64,000 bases of DNA. It comes from Mycobacterium gordonae. Lineage in GTDB: Bacteria; Actinomycetota; Actinomycetes; Mycobacteriales; Mycobacteriaceae. The notes under the pieces are model-generated. The model saw nothing but the letters and a program-made list of their open reading frames with translations. It was not told the DNA's origin and did no database searches. Both the position numbers and the translations under genes were made by a program. The stretch covers positions 62,001 to 126,000 of the forward strand of contig NZ_LQOY01000015.1 in assembly GCF_002101675.1 (NCBI RefSeq). Direction: 5' to 3'. Positions 8,762 to 16,740 of the stretch are shown one piece after another. How positions within the stretch are numbered: the stretch's first letter is position 1; each line of letters starts with the position of its first letter.

Positions 8762-10516
8762 GTGATCGAGCAACACCGATATGACGTGGTGATCGTCGGC
8801 GCCGGCGGCGCCGGAATGCGTGCCGCGGTGGAGGCGGGCCCGCAGGTCCGCACGGCGGTGCTCACCAAGCTCTACCCGACCCGCAGTCACACCGGCGCGG
8901 CCCAGGGCGGCATGTGCGCCGCCCTGGCCAATGTCGAAGAGGACAACTGGGAGTGGCACACCTTCGACACCGTCAAGGGCGGCGACTACCTCGCCGACCA
9001 GGACGCGGTCGAGATCATGTGCAAGGAGGCGATCGACGCCGTCCTGGACCTCGAGAAGATGGGGATGCCGTTCAACCGCACCCCCGAAGGCCGCATCGAC
9101 CAGCGCCGCTTCGGCGGCCACACCCGCGACCACGGTAAGGCCCCGGTCCGCCGCGCCTGCTATGCGGCCGACCGCACCGGCCACATGATCCTGCAGACGC
9201 TCTACCAGAACTGCGTCAAGCACGACGTGCAGTTCTTCAACGAGTTCTACGCGCTGGATCTGGCTCTCACCCAGACCCCCACCGGCCCGGTGGCCACCGG
9301 GGTGGTGGCCTACGAACTGGCCACCGGCACCATCCACGTCTTCCACGCCAAGGCGATCGTGCTGGCCACCGGCGGCTCCGGGCGGATGTACAAGACCACC
9401 TCCAACGCACACACCCTGACCGGTGACGGCATCGGCATCGTGTTTCGCAAGGGACTTCCGTTGGAGGACATGGAATTTCACCAGTTCCACCCGACCGGCC
9501 TGGCCGGGCTGGGCATCCTGATCTCCGAAGCGGTGCGCGGCGAGGGTGGCCGGTTGCTCAACGCCGACGGCGAACGCTTCATGGAGCGCTACGCCCCCAC
9601 GATCGTCGACCTGGCGCCGCGCGACATCGTCGCGCGCTCGATGGTCCTGGAAGTGCTGGAGGGCCGCGGCGCCGGACCCAACAAGGACTACGTCTACATC
9701 GACGTCCGCCACCTTGGTGAAGACGTGCTGGAAGCCAAGCTGCCGGACATCACCGAATTCGCCCGCACCTACCTCGGGGTGGACCCGGTGAAGGAGTTGG
9801 TGCCGGTCTACCCGACCTGTCACTACGTGATGGGTGGCATCCCGACCACGGTCACCGGACAGGTGCTGCGGGACAACACCAACACCGTGCCCGGGCTGTT
9901 CGCGGCCGGCGAGTGCGCATGCGTGTCGGTGCACGGCGCCAACCGGCTGGGCACCAACTCGCTGTTGGACATCAACGTCTTCGGCCGCCGTGCCGGCATC
10001 GCCGCGGCCCACTACGCAAAGAGCCACGACTACGCCGACATGCCGCCGGACCCGGCGGCGATGGTGGTCGGCTGGGTGCGCGACATCCTGTCCGAGCACG
10101 GCAACGAACGCGTCGCCGACATCCGCACCGCTCTGCAACAGTCGATGGACAACAACGCCGCAGTGTTCCGCACCGAGGAGACGCTGAAGCAGGCGCTCAC
10201 CGACATCCACGCGCTCAAAGAGCGGTACTCCCGAATCACCGTGCACGACAAAGGGAAACGGTTCAACAGCGACCTGCTGGAGGCCATCGAGCTGGGCTTC
10301 CTGCTGGAGCTGGCCGAGGTCACCGTGGTGGGTGCGCTGAACCGTAAGGAGTCGCGCGGTGGCCACGCCCGCGAGGACTACCCCAACCGCGACGACGTCA
10401 ACTACATGCGGCACACCATGGCGTACAAGCAGGGCACCGACCTGCTCAGCGACATCAGGCTCGACTTCAAACCCGTCGTGCAGACCCGCTACGAACCGAA
10501 GGAGCGGAAGTACTGA
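8762..10516 (+). CDS. sdhA: succinate dehydrogenase flavoprotein subunit
   Basis: This is the catalytic subunit that oxidises succinate to fumarate with covalent FAD. Visible features are the N-terminal dinucleotide fold VVIVGAGGAGMRAAVEAG, the FAD-linking region TRSHTGAAQGGMCAAL, the active-site regions HQFHPTGLAG and RGEGGRLL, and the C-terminal CYHV-like region HYVMGGIPT with GECACVSVHGANRLG. I use GTG 8762 (MIEQHRYDV); GTG 8759 is the alternative but lies only 3 nt after GAAAGG. It has 584 residues, a normal length. The stop overlaps the sdhB start by one base. Confidence 0.97.
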   Translation: MIEQHRYDVVIVGAGGAGMRAAVEAGPQVRTAVLTKLYPTRSHTGAAQGGMCAALANVEEDNWEWHTFDTVKGGDYLADQDAVEIMCKEAIDAVLDLEKMGMPFNRTPEGRIDQRRFGGHTRDHGKAPVRRACYAADRTGHMILQTLYQNCVKHDVQFFNEFYALDLALTQTPTGPVATGVVAYELATGTIHVFHAKAIVLATGGSGRMYKTTSNAHTLTGDGIGIVFRKGLPLEDMEFHQFHPTGLAGLGILISEAVRGEGGRLLNADGERFMERYAPTIVDLAPRDIVARSMVLEVLEGRGAGPNKDYVYIDVRHLGEDVLEAKLPDITEFARTYLGVDPVKELVPVYPTCHYVMGGIPTTVTGQVLRDNTNTVPGLFAAGECACVSVHGANRLGTNSLLDINVFGRRAGIAAAHYAKSHDYADMPPDPAAMVVGWVRDILSEHGNERVADIRTALQQSMDNNAAVFRTEETLKQALTDIHALKERYSRITVHDKGKRFNSDLLEAIELGFLLELAEVTVVGALNRKESRGGHAREDYPNRDDVNYMRHTMAYKQGTDLLSDIRLDFKPVVQTRYEPKERKY

Positions 10517-11310
10517 TGACCGAGGCCCCCGAGGTGACCGAAACTCTCGACCCGCCCTTGCCGCCGGTTCCCGAAGGCGCGGTGATGGTGACCCTGAAGA
10601 TCGCCCGGTTCAACCCTGACGACCCCGAACGGTTCGCGGCCACCGGTGGGTGGCAGAGCTTCCGCGTGCCGTGCCTGCCCAGTGACCGGTTGCTGAACCT
10701 GCTGCTCTACATCAAGGGCTACCTGGACGGGACGCTGACTTTTCGCCGCTCCTGCGCGCATGGCGTGTGCGGCTCGGACGCGATGCGGATCAATGGGCTG
10801 AATCGGTTGGCCTGCAAGGTGTTGATGCGCGATCTACTGCCGAAAAAGCCGGGTAAGAAGTTGACCATCACCGTCGAACCGATCCGCGGCCTGCCCGTGG
10901 AGAAGGACCTGGTGGTCGACATGGAGCCGTTCTTCGACGCCTACCGGGCGATCAAGCCGTACCTGATCACCACCGGCAATCCACCCACGCGGGAACGCAT
11001 TCAAAGCCCCACCGACCGCGCCCGCTACGACGACACCACCAAGTGCATCCTGTGCGCCTGCTGCACCACCAGCTGCCCGGTGTTCTGGTACGAGGGCAGC
11101 TATTTCGGTCCGGCGGCGATCGTCAACGCACACCGGTTCATCTTCGACAGCCGGGATGAGGCGGCCGCTCAGCGCCTCGACATCCTCAACGAGGTCGACG
11201 GGGTGTGGCGCTGCCGCACCACGTTCAACTGCACCGAAGGCTGCCCGCGTGGCATCCAGGTGACCAAGGCAATCCAGGAAGTCAAGCGCGCGGTGATGTT
11301 CTCGCGTTAA
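10516..11310 (+). CDS. sdhB: succinate dehydrogenase iron-sulfur subunit
   Basis: This 264-residue electron-transfer subunit of complex II has the [2Fe-2S] cysteines in SCAHGVCGSDAM with a following Cys, and a ferredoxin-like C-terminal half with CILCACCTTSCPVFW and CRTTFNCTEGCPRG for the [4Fe-4S] and [3Fe-4S] clusters. It passes electrons from SdhA FAD to the SdhCD quinone site. ATG 10516 overlaps the sdhA stop (TGATG). It is the last gene of the sdh operon. Confidence 0.96.
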   Translation: MTEAPEVTETLDPPLPPVPEGAVMVTLKIARFNPDDPERFAATGGWQSFRVPCLPSDRLLNLLLYIKGYLDGTLTFRRSCAHGVCGSDAMRINGLNRLACKVLMRDLLPKKPGKKLTITVEPIRGLPVEKDLVVDMEPFFDAYRAIKPYLITTGNPPTRERIQSPTDRARYDDTTKCILCACCTTSCPVFWYEGSYFGPAAIVNAHRFIFDSRDEAAAQRLDILNEVDGVWRCRTTFNCTEGCPRGIQVTKAIQEVKRAVMFSR

Positions 11311-11327
11311 CTTGCGCGAGAAGACGC

Positions 11328-11363
11328 AAAAGCCCGTGATTTCGGTGCGTGAGAGGGGTTTTT
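11328..11363 (+). terminator. possible weak terminator after sdhB
   Basis: AAAAGCCC near 11329-11335 can pair, with one mismatch, with GGGGTTTT at 11355-11362, leaving a stem followed by T residues shortly after the sdhB stop. The loop is long and the stem short, so this is only a candidate end for the sdh transcript. Confidence 0.3.
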
Positions 11364-11394
11364 GTGTCTGTTCGCGCCGACTCGGGAGGGTCTG

Positions 11395-11859
11395 ATGAGC
11401 AGAACCGCTGCACTGCTGATAGTTCTGTTTGTCGGGCTGGCCATGATGGTCGGCGGCGTCTACCACGCCACGGTTGGCCCAGTGAAGTGCAACGACAAGA
11501 CCGTCATGCACGACGGCGATGTCTGCAAGGGGCGTTTCAGACACCCATCGGGCACGTACGACGAGTTGCACACCACCCAGCAGGTGGTGGGAGGGATAAT
11601 TGCCGGGCTGGGTTTGGCTGTGATCGTTTGGGCCATCGTGAAAACAGTCAAATCCAGCCGCCGCCGTTCCACTGCGCCGCAGCCGTACCTGCCACCGGGA
11701 AATCCTCCGCCGGGCGTTGGACCGCAGCACTACCGACCGCAGCCTGGTGGCCAGTACTACTACCCACCGCAGCATCCGCCACCGGGGCGACCACCGGGCC
11801 CGCCGCACTATCCCCCGCCGGGACCCGGGCAGTATCGCCCGCCGCCGCCACGGCGATGA
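11395..11859 (+). CDS. small two-helix membrane protein with proline/tyrosine-rich tail
   Basis: This 154-residue protein starts at ATG 11395, with GGGAGG about 6 nt upstream. One hydrophobic helix is at about residues 5-25 and a second at about 65-85. Between them lies a short loop with two Cys (KCNDKT...DVCKGR) that could form a disulfide outside the membrane. The last 70 residues are cytosol-side basic sequence followed by a Pro/Tyr/Gly-rich tail (QYYYPPQHPPPGRPPGPP), as in many mycobacterial membrane proteins. No function is known to me. It lies between sdhB and a convergent kinase gene. Confidence 0.75.
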   Translation: MSRTAALLIVLFVGLAMMVGGVYHATVGPVKCNDKTVMHDGDVCKGRFRHPSGTYDELHTTQQVVGGIIAGLGLAVIVWAIVKTVKSSRRRSTAPQPYLPPGNPPPGVGPQHYRPQPGGQYYYPPQHPPPGRPPGPPHYPPPGPGQYRPPPPRR

Positions 11860-11866
11860 AGTCGAG

Positions 11867-14329
11867 TCAGCTCGCCGGCAGCTTCAGCACACGGTTGTTG
11901 CCGGCGTCGGCGACGTACACGTTTCCGGCGGAGTCCACGGCGACGCCCTGCGGTCCCTTCAATCCGTTGAACGGCAACGTGATTGACGCCGTGGTGTCCT
12001 TTCTCAGCCTCATCACTCGATTGGCATGACTGTCGGTGACGTAGAGGTCGCCGGCGCCGTCGACCGCGACGAAGTCGGGGTGGCCGACCGCATACGGCAA
12101 CACCGTCGCCACCGACGCCGTCCACGGCAGCTTCAGCACCCGCTCGTTCGCGCGGTCGATGACGAACAGGCCACCATCGTTGCCCACCGCCACACCCGAG
12201 GGTTCATCCAATCCGGTGAAGGGTAGTTCGCGCGGGCTGGGGGAACGCGTCTCGCTCAGGGCCAGCACCCTGTCATGCCCGGAGTCGGTGACGACGATCC
12301 GGTGGGTGCCGGGGCTGCGTGTGTACAGGGCCACACCCGCGGGGGCGGCAAGGTCGGTGAACGGCAGCACATTCGGGTCGGTCGATCCCGCGGGGAGTTC
12401 GAGCACCCGGTTGTTCGCCGGCTCGGTGACCGCCAGATTGCCCTGTTCGTCGACGGCTATCCCACCCGGATGGTCCAGGGCGCCAAAGGATTCGGCGGTC
12501 TGGGCGCTGGTACCCGCGGCGAGTTTCAGCACCCGGTTGTGGCCGGTGTCGGTGACGTAGATGTTGCCGTTGGCGTCGACCGCGACACCCTGGGGTCCGT
12601 CCAGACCCGTGAACGGCAGGACAATCTGAGCCTCAGCGTTACCGGGGCGGAACGGAAATCCGTTGGTGAGCGCCAAGATTGCGGCACCGGCCAGGAGCAC
12701 GACCACGACCGCGGCCGCACCCAGGGCAACGGTACGGCGACGACTGCGCGCCGGGGACGGAAGAGTGCGGGCATCCTGCGTCGAGCGCAGGGCGTCGGCG
12801 GCGACGGATCGCGTGGCTGGTTCGGTGGTGAGGGCCGCGCGGGCAGCGACGGCCAATTCGTGCGCGGACTGGTATCGGTCATCGGGTTGCTTCGCCATGC
12901 CGCGCGCGATCACCTCGTCGAACCCGGCCGGCAGCGCCGGATCGACGCTGCTGGGCCTGGGTGGCTCGTCGAACAGATGAGCGGCGGTCAAGCCCTCCAC
13001 CCCACCACCGCTGAACGGCGGCCGCGCGGTCAGGCACTCGTAGAGCACACAGGCCAGCGAGTACACATCGGCGCGGGCGTCGGCGATCGTCCCTGCCTTG
13101 AACCTCTCCGGAGCCATGTAGGCCGGGCTGCCCGGAGCGATGTCGGTGCGCGTCAAGCGCGTGGCCGTAGCCTCGTGAACCAGCCCGAAATCGATGAGAT
13201 ACACGAATTCCTCACCGACCATCAGTAGGTTCGACGGCTTCACGTCGCGGTGCACCAGCCCCGACTTGTGAGCCGCATCCAGTGCCACGGCCACCTGTTC
13301 GACCACGCGCACCGCCCGCTGCGGATTCATCGGTCCCGCATGGTCGAGCACATGGTGCAGATCGACGCCGTCGACGATCGGCATCGCCAGGTACAGCCGC
13401 CCGTCGATCTCGCCGGCCTCATAGATCGGAATGATGTGCGGGTTGGCCAGTCGGCCCGCGGCATACGCCTCACGCCGGAACCGCTCCTGGTATCCGGGCT
13501 CGGTGGCCAGTTCCGGTCTCAAAACTTTGACCGCCACGTCACGTTCCAGCAGGGTGTCGTGTGCCCGGTACACCGAGCCCATGCCACCGGCCCCGAGCAG
13601 TTCGAACAGCCGGTAGCGCCCGAACTCCGTTGCGTCGGGGGTCGCTGGCATCGCCACGGGCGCAAGTGCTTGCCTGGCGGCCGCCGCCAACTCGCGCGCG
13701 CTTTGATAGCACTCGGGGTCGTCGGCCAGGCCACGCGCGACGACTTCGTCGAATCCCGCGGGCAGAACACTGTCGCGGTCGGCCGGCCGACCGATGAGGC
13801 ACGCCTGCAGCACGCGGGTCAACGCGTGGATATCGCCACGCGGATCACCGGGGACGGAGCTGTCGACGTCGACGCCGAAATCCAACAGGTACACGAAATC
13901 GCCGCCGACCACGAAGATGTTGGACGGTTTGACGTCACCGTGCACCAGCCCGCACGCGTGGGCGGCTTCCAGAGCCGAGGCGGCCTGCTCGACCACGCGC
14001 ACGGCGAGCGTCGGGCTCATCGGCCCGTCACGCTGCAATAGGGTCTGCAGATCGACACCGTCGATGACCGGCATCACCATGTACAGGCGGCCATCGATGT
14101 CCCCCGCCTCGTAGATGGGGATGATGTTCGGGTTGTGCAGCCGCGCCGCGACAGCCACCCCTTGGCGGAACCGATCCTGATATGCCGGCTCGGCCGGAAT
14201 CACCTTGATGGCCACTTCGCGCGCCATCAGTGTGTCGCGGGCTCGGTAGACGGTGCCGATGCCGCCCCAGCGAAGCACCTCGAGCAGCCGGTACCGCCCG
14301 AAGACTTCCCCTTCCTCATCCCCCGTCAC
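11867..14329 (-). CDS. tandem pseudokinase-kinase receptor with NHL propeller (PknD-like)
   Basis: This 820-residue Ser/Thr kinase starts at GTG 14329, 4-5 nt after GGAGGAGG. Domain 1 (about 11-225) resembles domain 2 but is degenerate. The P-loop and Lys (VAIK, K42) remain, the alpha-C Glu is Gly (G57), HRD reads HGD (130-132), and only about 14 residues separate DFG (150-152) from the alpha-F region, so activation loop and APE are missing. Domain 2 (about 236-500) is complete (K268, HRD 360-362, DFG 380-382, APE 406-408). A membrane helix (about 536-555) follows, then six NHL-type blades (568-820; GPQGVAVDANGNIYVTDTG repeats) outside the cell. M. tuberculosis PknD has kinase, helix and a six-blade propeller but only one kinase domain. 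Substrates and ligand are unknown. Confidence 0.92.
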   Translation of the reverse strand: MTGDEEGEVFGRYRLLEVLRWGGIGTVYRARDTLMAREVAIKVIPAEPAYQDRFRQGVAVAARLHNPNIIPIYEAGDIDGRLYMVMPVIDGVDLQTLLQRDGPMSPTLAVRVVEQAASALEAAHACGLVHGDVKPSNIFVVGGDFVYLLDFGVDVDSSVPGDPRGDIHALTRVLQACLIGRPADRDSVLPAGFDEVVARGLADDPECYQSARELAAAARQALAPVAMPATPDATEFGRYRLFELLGAGGMGSVYRAHDTLLERDVAVKVLRPELATEPGYQERFRREAYAAGRLANPHIIPIYEAGEIDGRLYLAMPIVDGVDLHHVLDHAGPMNPQRAVRVVEQVAVALDAAHKSGLVHRDVKPSNLLMVGEEFVYLIDFGLVHEATATRLTRTDIAPGSPAYMAPERFKAGTIADARADVYSLACVLYECLTARPPFSGGGVEGLTAAHLFDEPPRPSSVDPALPAGFDEVIARGMAKQPDDRYQSAHELAVAARAALTTEPATRSVAADALRSTQDARTLPSPARSRRRTVALGAAAVVVVLLAGAAILALTNGFPFRPGNAEAQIVLPFTGLDGPQGVAVDANGNIYVTDTGHNRVLKLAAGTSAQTAESFGALDHPGGIAVDEQGNLAVTEPANNRVLELPAGSTDPNVLPFTDLAAPAGVALYTRSPGTHRIVVTDSGHDRVLALSETRSPSPRELPFTGLDEPSGVAVGNDGGLFVIDRANERVLKLPWTASVATVLPYAVGHPDFVAVDGAGDLYVTDSHANRVMRLRKDTTASITLPFNGLKGPQGVAVDSAGNVYVADAGNNRVLKLPAS

Positions 14330-14372
14330 CAGGCCTCCTCCGAAGCGGTGTCTGGATGCTATCAACGCAGGT

Positions 14373-15233
14373 ATGCAAAGAACCCCCGCTCTCGCCCGGC
14401 AGTTCTACGACCGCTTCGAGCCGATCCACGCCCTGACGTATTTCGCGCCCGAGGTCCGGTCGGCACTGGACGATCTTGGTTACCGCGGGTTCTGGATGGG
14501 GTACTTCGCCGCGCGTTCAGCGCCCCTGGGTGTGGTCGCGCCGGAGGTGGTGACGGCGGTGTTCTACAACTTCGCGCACGCGCGGGTGGCAAAGTCACTG
14601 CCGGCCGCCTGGGAAATCGCCGGGCCGGATGCCGCGTTACGCGCCCGCTTGGACTCCACCGTCGCGGCACTGCGCCGGTGCGGCGTGCGTGAGGACGAAA
14701 ATCTCTGTATCGCAGCCGAATTGGCTGTCCGCACCGCGCGGGCGGCGCCGGTCGACGGCCGAGCGCTGTTCGCGGCCAACGTCGCCCTGCCGATACCGGC
14801 CGAACCAGTCGCCGCGCTCTGGCACGCGACGACCCTGCTGCGGGAGAACCGCGGTGACGGGCATGTGGCGGCGCTGGTCGCCGCGGGCATCTCGGGACGC
14901 GAATCGAACGTTTTCCACACCGCGGCCAGCGCGGTGTCCGAGGAGTTCATGAAACGTTCGCGGCACTACGACCAGGACGAATGGGAAGCCTGCCGCCAAA
15001 GCCTGGCCGACCGCGGACTGCTCGATGCCCAAGGTTCGTTGACACCGCAGGGACGCGACCTCAAGGACCACCTGGAGACGACCACCGACGGGCTTTCACT
15101 AGCTGCTTTCGACGTTCTCGACGACAACGAACTGGACGCCCTGTTCAGCGCGCTGACGCCGGTCGCACGGACGGTGATCGCCGCCGGCGATGTGCCCGCC
15201 GCCACACCCATGAGCGCCCGCCTCGACTTCTAG
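14373..15233 (+). CDS. SCO6745-family protein (MarR-like fold)
   Basis: The protein has 286 residues and starts MQRTPALARQFYDRFEPIHA. It fits the actinobacterial SCO6745/SalK-like family: an N-terminal helical part (FEPIHALTYFAPE, GYRGFWMGYFAARSAPLG) and a C-terminal winged-helix-like part (RQSLADRGLLDAQGSLTPQGRDLKD). The biochemical role of this family is unsettled. ATG 14373 is 43 bp from the divergent kinase start, so the two share a promoter region. The 3' end overlaps a convergent gene by 89 bp. Confidence 0.75.
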   Translation: MQRTPALARQFYDRFEPIHALTYFAPEVRSALDDLGYRGFWMGYFAARSAPLGVVAPEVVTAVFYNFAHARVAKSLPAAWEIAGPDAALRARLDSTVAALRRCGVREDENLCIAAELAVRTARAAPVDGRALFAANVALPIPAEPVAALWHATTLLRENRGDGHVAALVAAGISGRESNVFHTAASAVSEEFMKRSRHYDQDEWEACRQSLADRGLLDAQGSLTPQGRDLKDHLETTTDGLSLAAFDVLDDNELDALFSALTPVARTVIAAGDVPAATPMSARLDF

Positions 15234-15702
15234 CGTTGAAGTCGGTGTCGGGAGCCAGCGACGCTCCCTCTTTGGACGCCGCATATGCCGCTACCAGTGC
15301 CTCGATCACGCCGTTCCACGACTCCTCGTCCACGCACAACCGGCTGGCGGTCAGCACGAGCCGATCGGGCGTGCCGGGCAGCAGCGACACCGCGAACAAC
15401 CGGCCGGTCCGCATGTCGTAGCCGGCGCGCTGCCGGGCGATGACCTCGGGCACCGTGTCGCCGGGCGGCTCCACCGCCCAGCTCCAGCTGCCGCCGGGCC
15501 GGGACAGCCACCGGTCGCGACTGGGTTCGAACACCGCACCCAGGGCGGGGTTGGCTTCGAAGACCGCGTCCACCGCGGCGCGGATGCCGGTCTGGTCCAG
15601 CCTTGAGTCGGCGATAAGCACCTCCTCATGTGCCCAGTCCTCGAGTTCGGTCAGCTGCGGGTATTCGGTAAAAGCCCAGTACGACGACGTTGTGTGCTCC
15701 AC
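15145..15702 (-). CDS. condensation-domain-like hypothetical protein
   Basis: The protein has about 185 residues from GTG 15702 (VEHTTSSYWAFTEY). The body (WAHEEVLIADSRLDQTGIRA, AVFEANPALGAVFEPSRDRW, TGRLFAVSLLPGTPDRLVLT) resembles the N-terminal lobe of nonribosomal-peptide condensation or PapA-type acyltransferase domains. The HHxxxD catalytic motif is replaced (SRLCVDEESWNG), so it is not expected to be an active condensation enzyme. The C-terminal 30 codons overlap the convergent SCO6745 gene and read as basic low-complexity, so this end may have grown by loss of an earlier stop. The start is uncertain. Confidence 0.6.
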   Translation of the reverse strand: MEHTTSSYWAFTEYPQLTELEDWAHEEVLIADSRLDQTGIRAAVDAVFEANPALGAVFEPSRDRWLSRPGGSWSWAVEPPGDTVPEVIARQRAGYDMRTGRLFAVSLLPGTPDRLVLTASRLCVDEESWNGVIEALVAAYAASKEGASLAPDTDFNARSRGGRSWVWRRAHRRRRSPSVRPASAR

Positions 15703-15794
15703 CCACCCAGAGTCCGCCGTGACCCTTGGAGAATTCTTGGCGATTTCTTGTCGGCCGCCTGTCACACCCGGGCCGCCTGTCTCGTCTGAGGGGT

Positions 15795-16379
15795 ATGACA
15801 CAGAAAACACGCATCGAACCCCTGCCTCCCAAGCGCGCCGGACTGCTGGTACGCACCATGTACCGGGTCGCCAAGCGGCGATTCGGCGAGGTGCCCGAGC
15901 CGTTCACCGTGGCCGCGCACCACCCGCGGCTCCTGGTCGCCAACGCAGTGCACGAGACGATGGTGCAGAGCGCTTCGCGGATACTGCCGGCCAGCGTGCG
16001 GGAGTTGGCGGTGTTCTGGACGGCGCGGACCGTCGGGTGCTCGTGGTGTGTGGACTTCGGGACGATGCTGCAGCGGCTGGACGGCCTGGACACAGAGCGG
16101 CTCAGGGACATAGATGGATATGCGACTTCACCGCTCTACTCCGACGACGAGCGCGCCGCCATCGCTTACGCCGACGCCATGACCACCGACCCGCATTCGG
16201 TGACCGACGAACAGGTCGAGGATCTGCGAGTCCGCTTCGGCGAGGCGGGGGTGATCGAGCTGACCTACCAGATCGGCATCGAGAACATGAGGGCGCGGAT
16301 GTACTCGGCGCTGGGCATCACCGAACAGGGCTTCAACTCCGGGGACGCGTGCCGGGTGCCGTGGGCCCCGAGCGCCTGA
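15795..16379 (+). CDS. carboxymuconolactone decarboxylase/AhpD-like protein
   Basis: The protein has 194 residues from ATG 15795. The AhpD core is recognisable: ARTVGCSWCVDFG has the Cx2C redox pair, and the following helices (ERAAIAYADAMTTDP) are typical. Such proteins act as alkylhydroperoxidase-type thiol reductants or as CMD-type decarboxylases; the exact reaction cannot be told from sequence. It is divergent from the condensation-like gene. Its stop at 16377-16379 touches the stop of a convergent Met-rich ORF. Confidence 0.85.
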   Translation: MTQKTRIEPLPPKRAGLLVRTMYRVAKRRFGEVPEPFTVAAHHPRLLVANAVHETMVQSASRILPASVRELAVFWTARTVGCSWCVDFGTMLQRLDGLDTERLRDIDGYATSPLYSDDERAAIAYADAMTTDPHSVTDEQVEDLRVRFGEAGVIELTYQIGIENMRARMYSALGITEQGFNSGDACRVPWAPSA

Positions 16380-16529
16380 TCACCGATGGTGCGGTCCCAT
16401 CATGCCGCCGGGGCCCATCATGCCGCCGCCCATCATCTCCTGCATCGTCGCCGGCGTCCCGTCGCGAACGAAGCCACTGACCTCGCGGCGCGGGCGGTGC
16501 GGCCAAACTGCGGACCACGTAACCCGCAC
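16380..16529 (-). pseudogene. Met/Gly-rich small ORF, probably a frameshifted remnant
   Basis: Read on the minus strand, GTG 16529 to TGA 16382-16380 encodes 49 residues ending in a striking tail (MQEMMGGGMMGPGGMMGPHH then Arg-stop). Just upstream, in another frame with no start codon (about 16572-16485), is a hydrophobic segment AVFATLAAGGAGYVVRSL. Joined by a single frameshift, the two would give one small membrane-anchored protein with a Met/His-rich, possibly metal-binding, tail. Either the GTG ORF is expressed as it stands or the locus is a decayed gene. I know no named homologue. Confidence 0.4.
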
Positions 16530-16740
16530 CGCCGGCCGCCAGCGTCGCGAATACCGCAAGCGGCTCGGCGATTCAGTGCCATGCGCACATGGTCACGCGC
16601 CCAGAAGCGCTTCGATAGGGCCATTCGGCCTAGAGCGCGGCGCCATAAATTCGTTCAATTTGTGAACTAAATCCTTCCTGACCTCGTAGCATTTGGCAGC
16701 AGCCCTTAGGTTGTCGGGCCACCGGGGATGGGAGCCGCTT

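Noticed and set aside
8696-10414. 572-codon open frame antisense to sdhA
   Set aside because: High-GC codon bias keeps the opposite strand open. The sdhA frame has full flavoprotein motifs, and the antisense product shows only His/Val/Gly-rich low complexity.
11867-14329. Reading the double kinase as two genes fused by a sequencing error
   Set aside because: The frame is continuous with no stop, the linker between domains is short and natural, and domain 1 has coherent losses (HGD, missing activation loop) as in a stable pseudokinase and not random damage.
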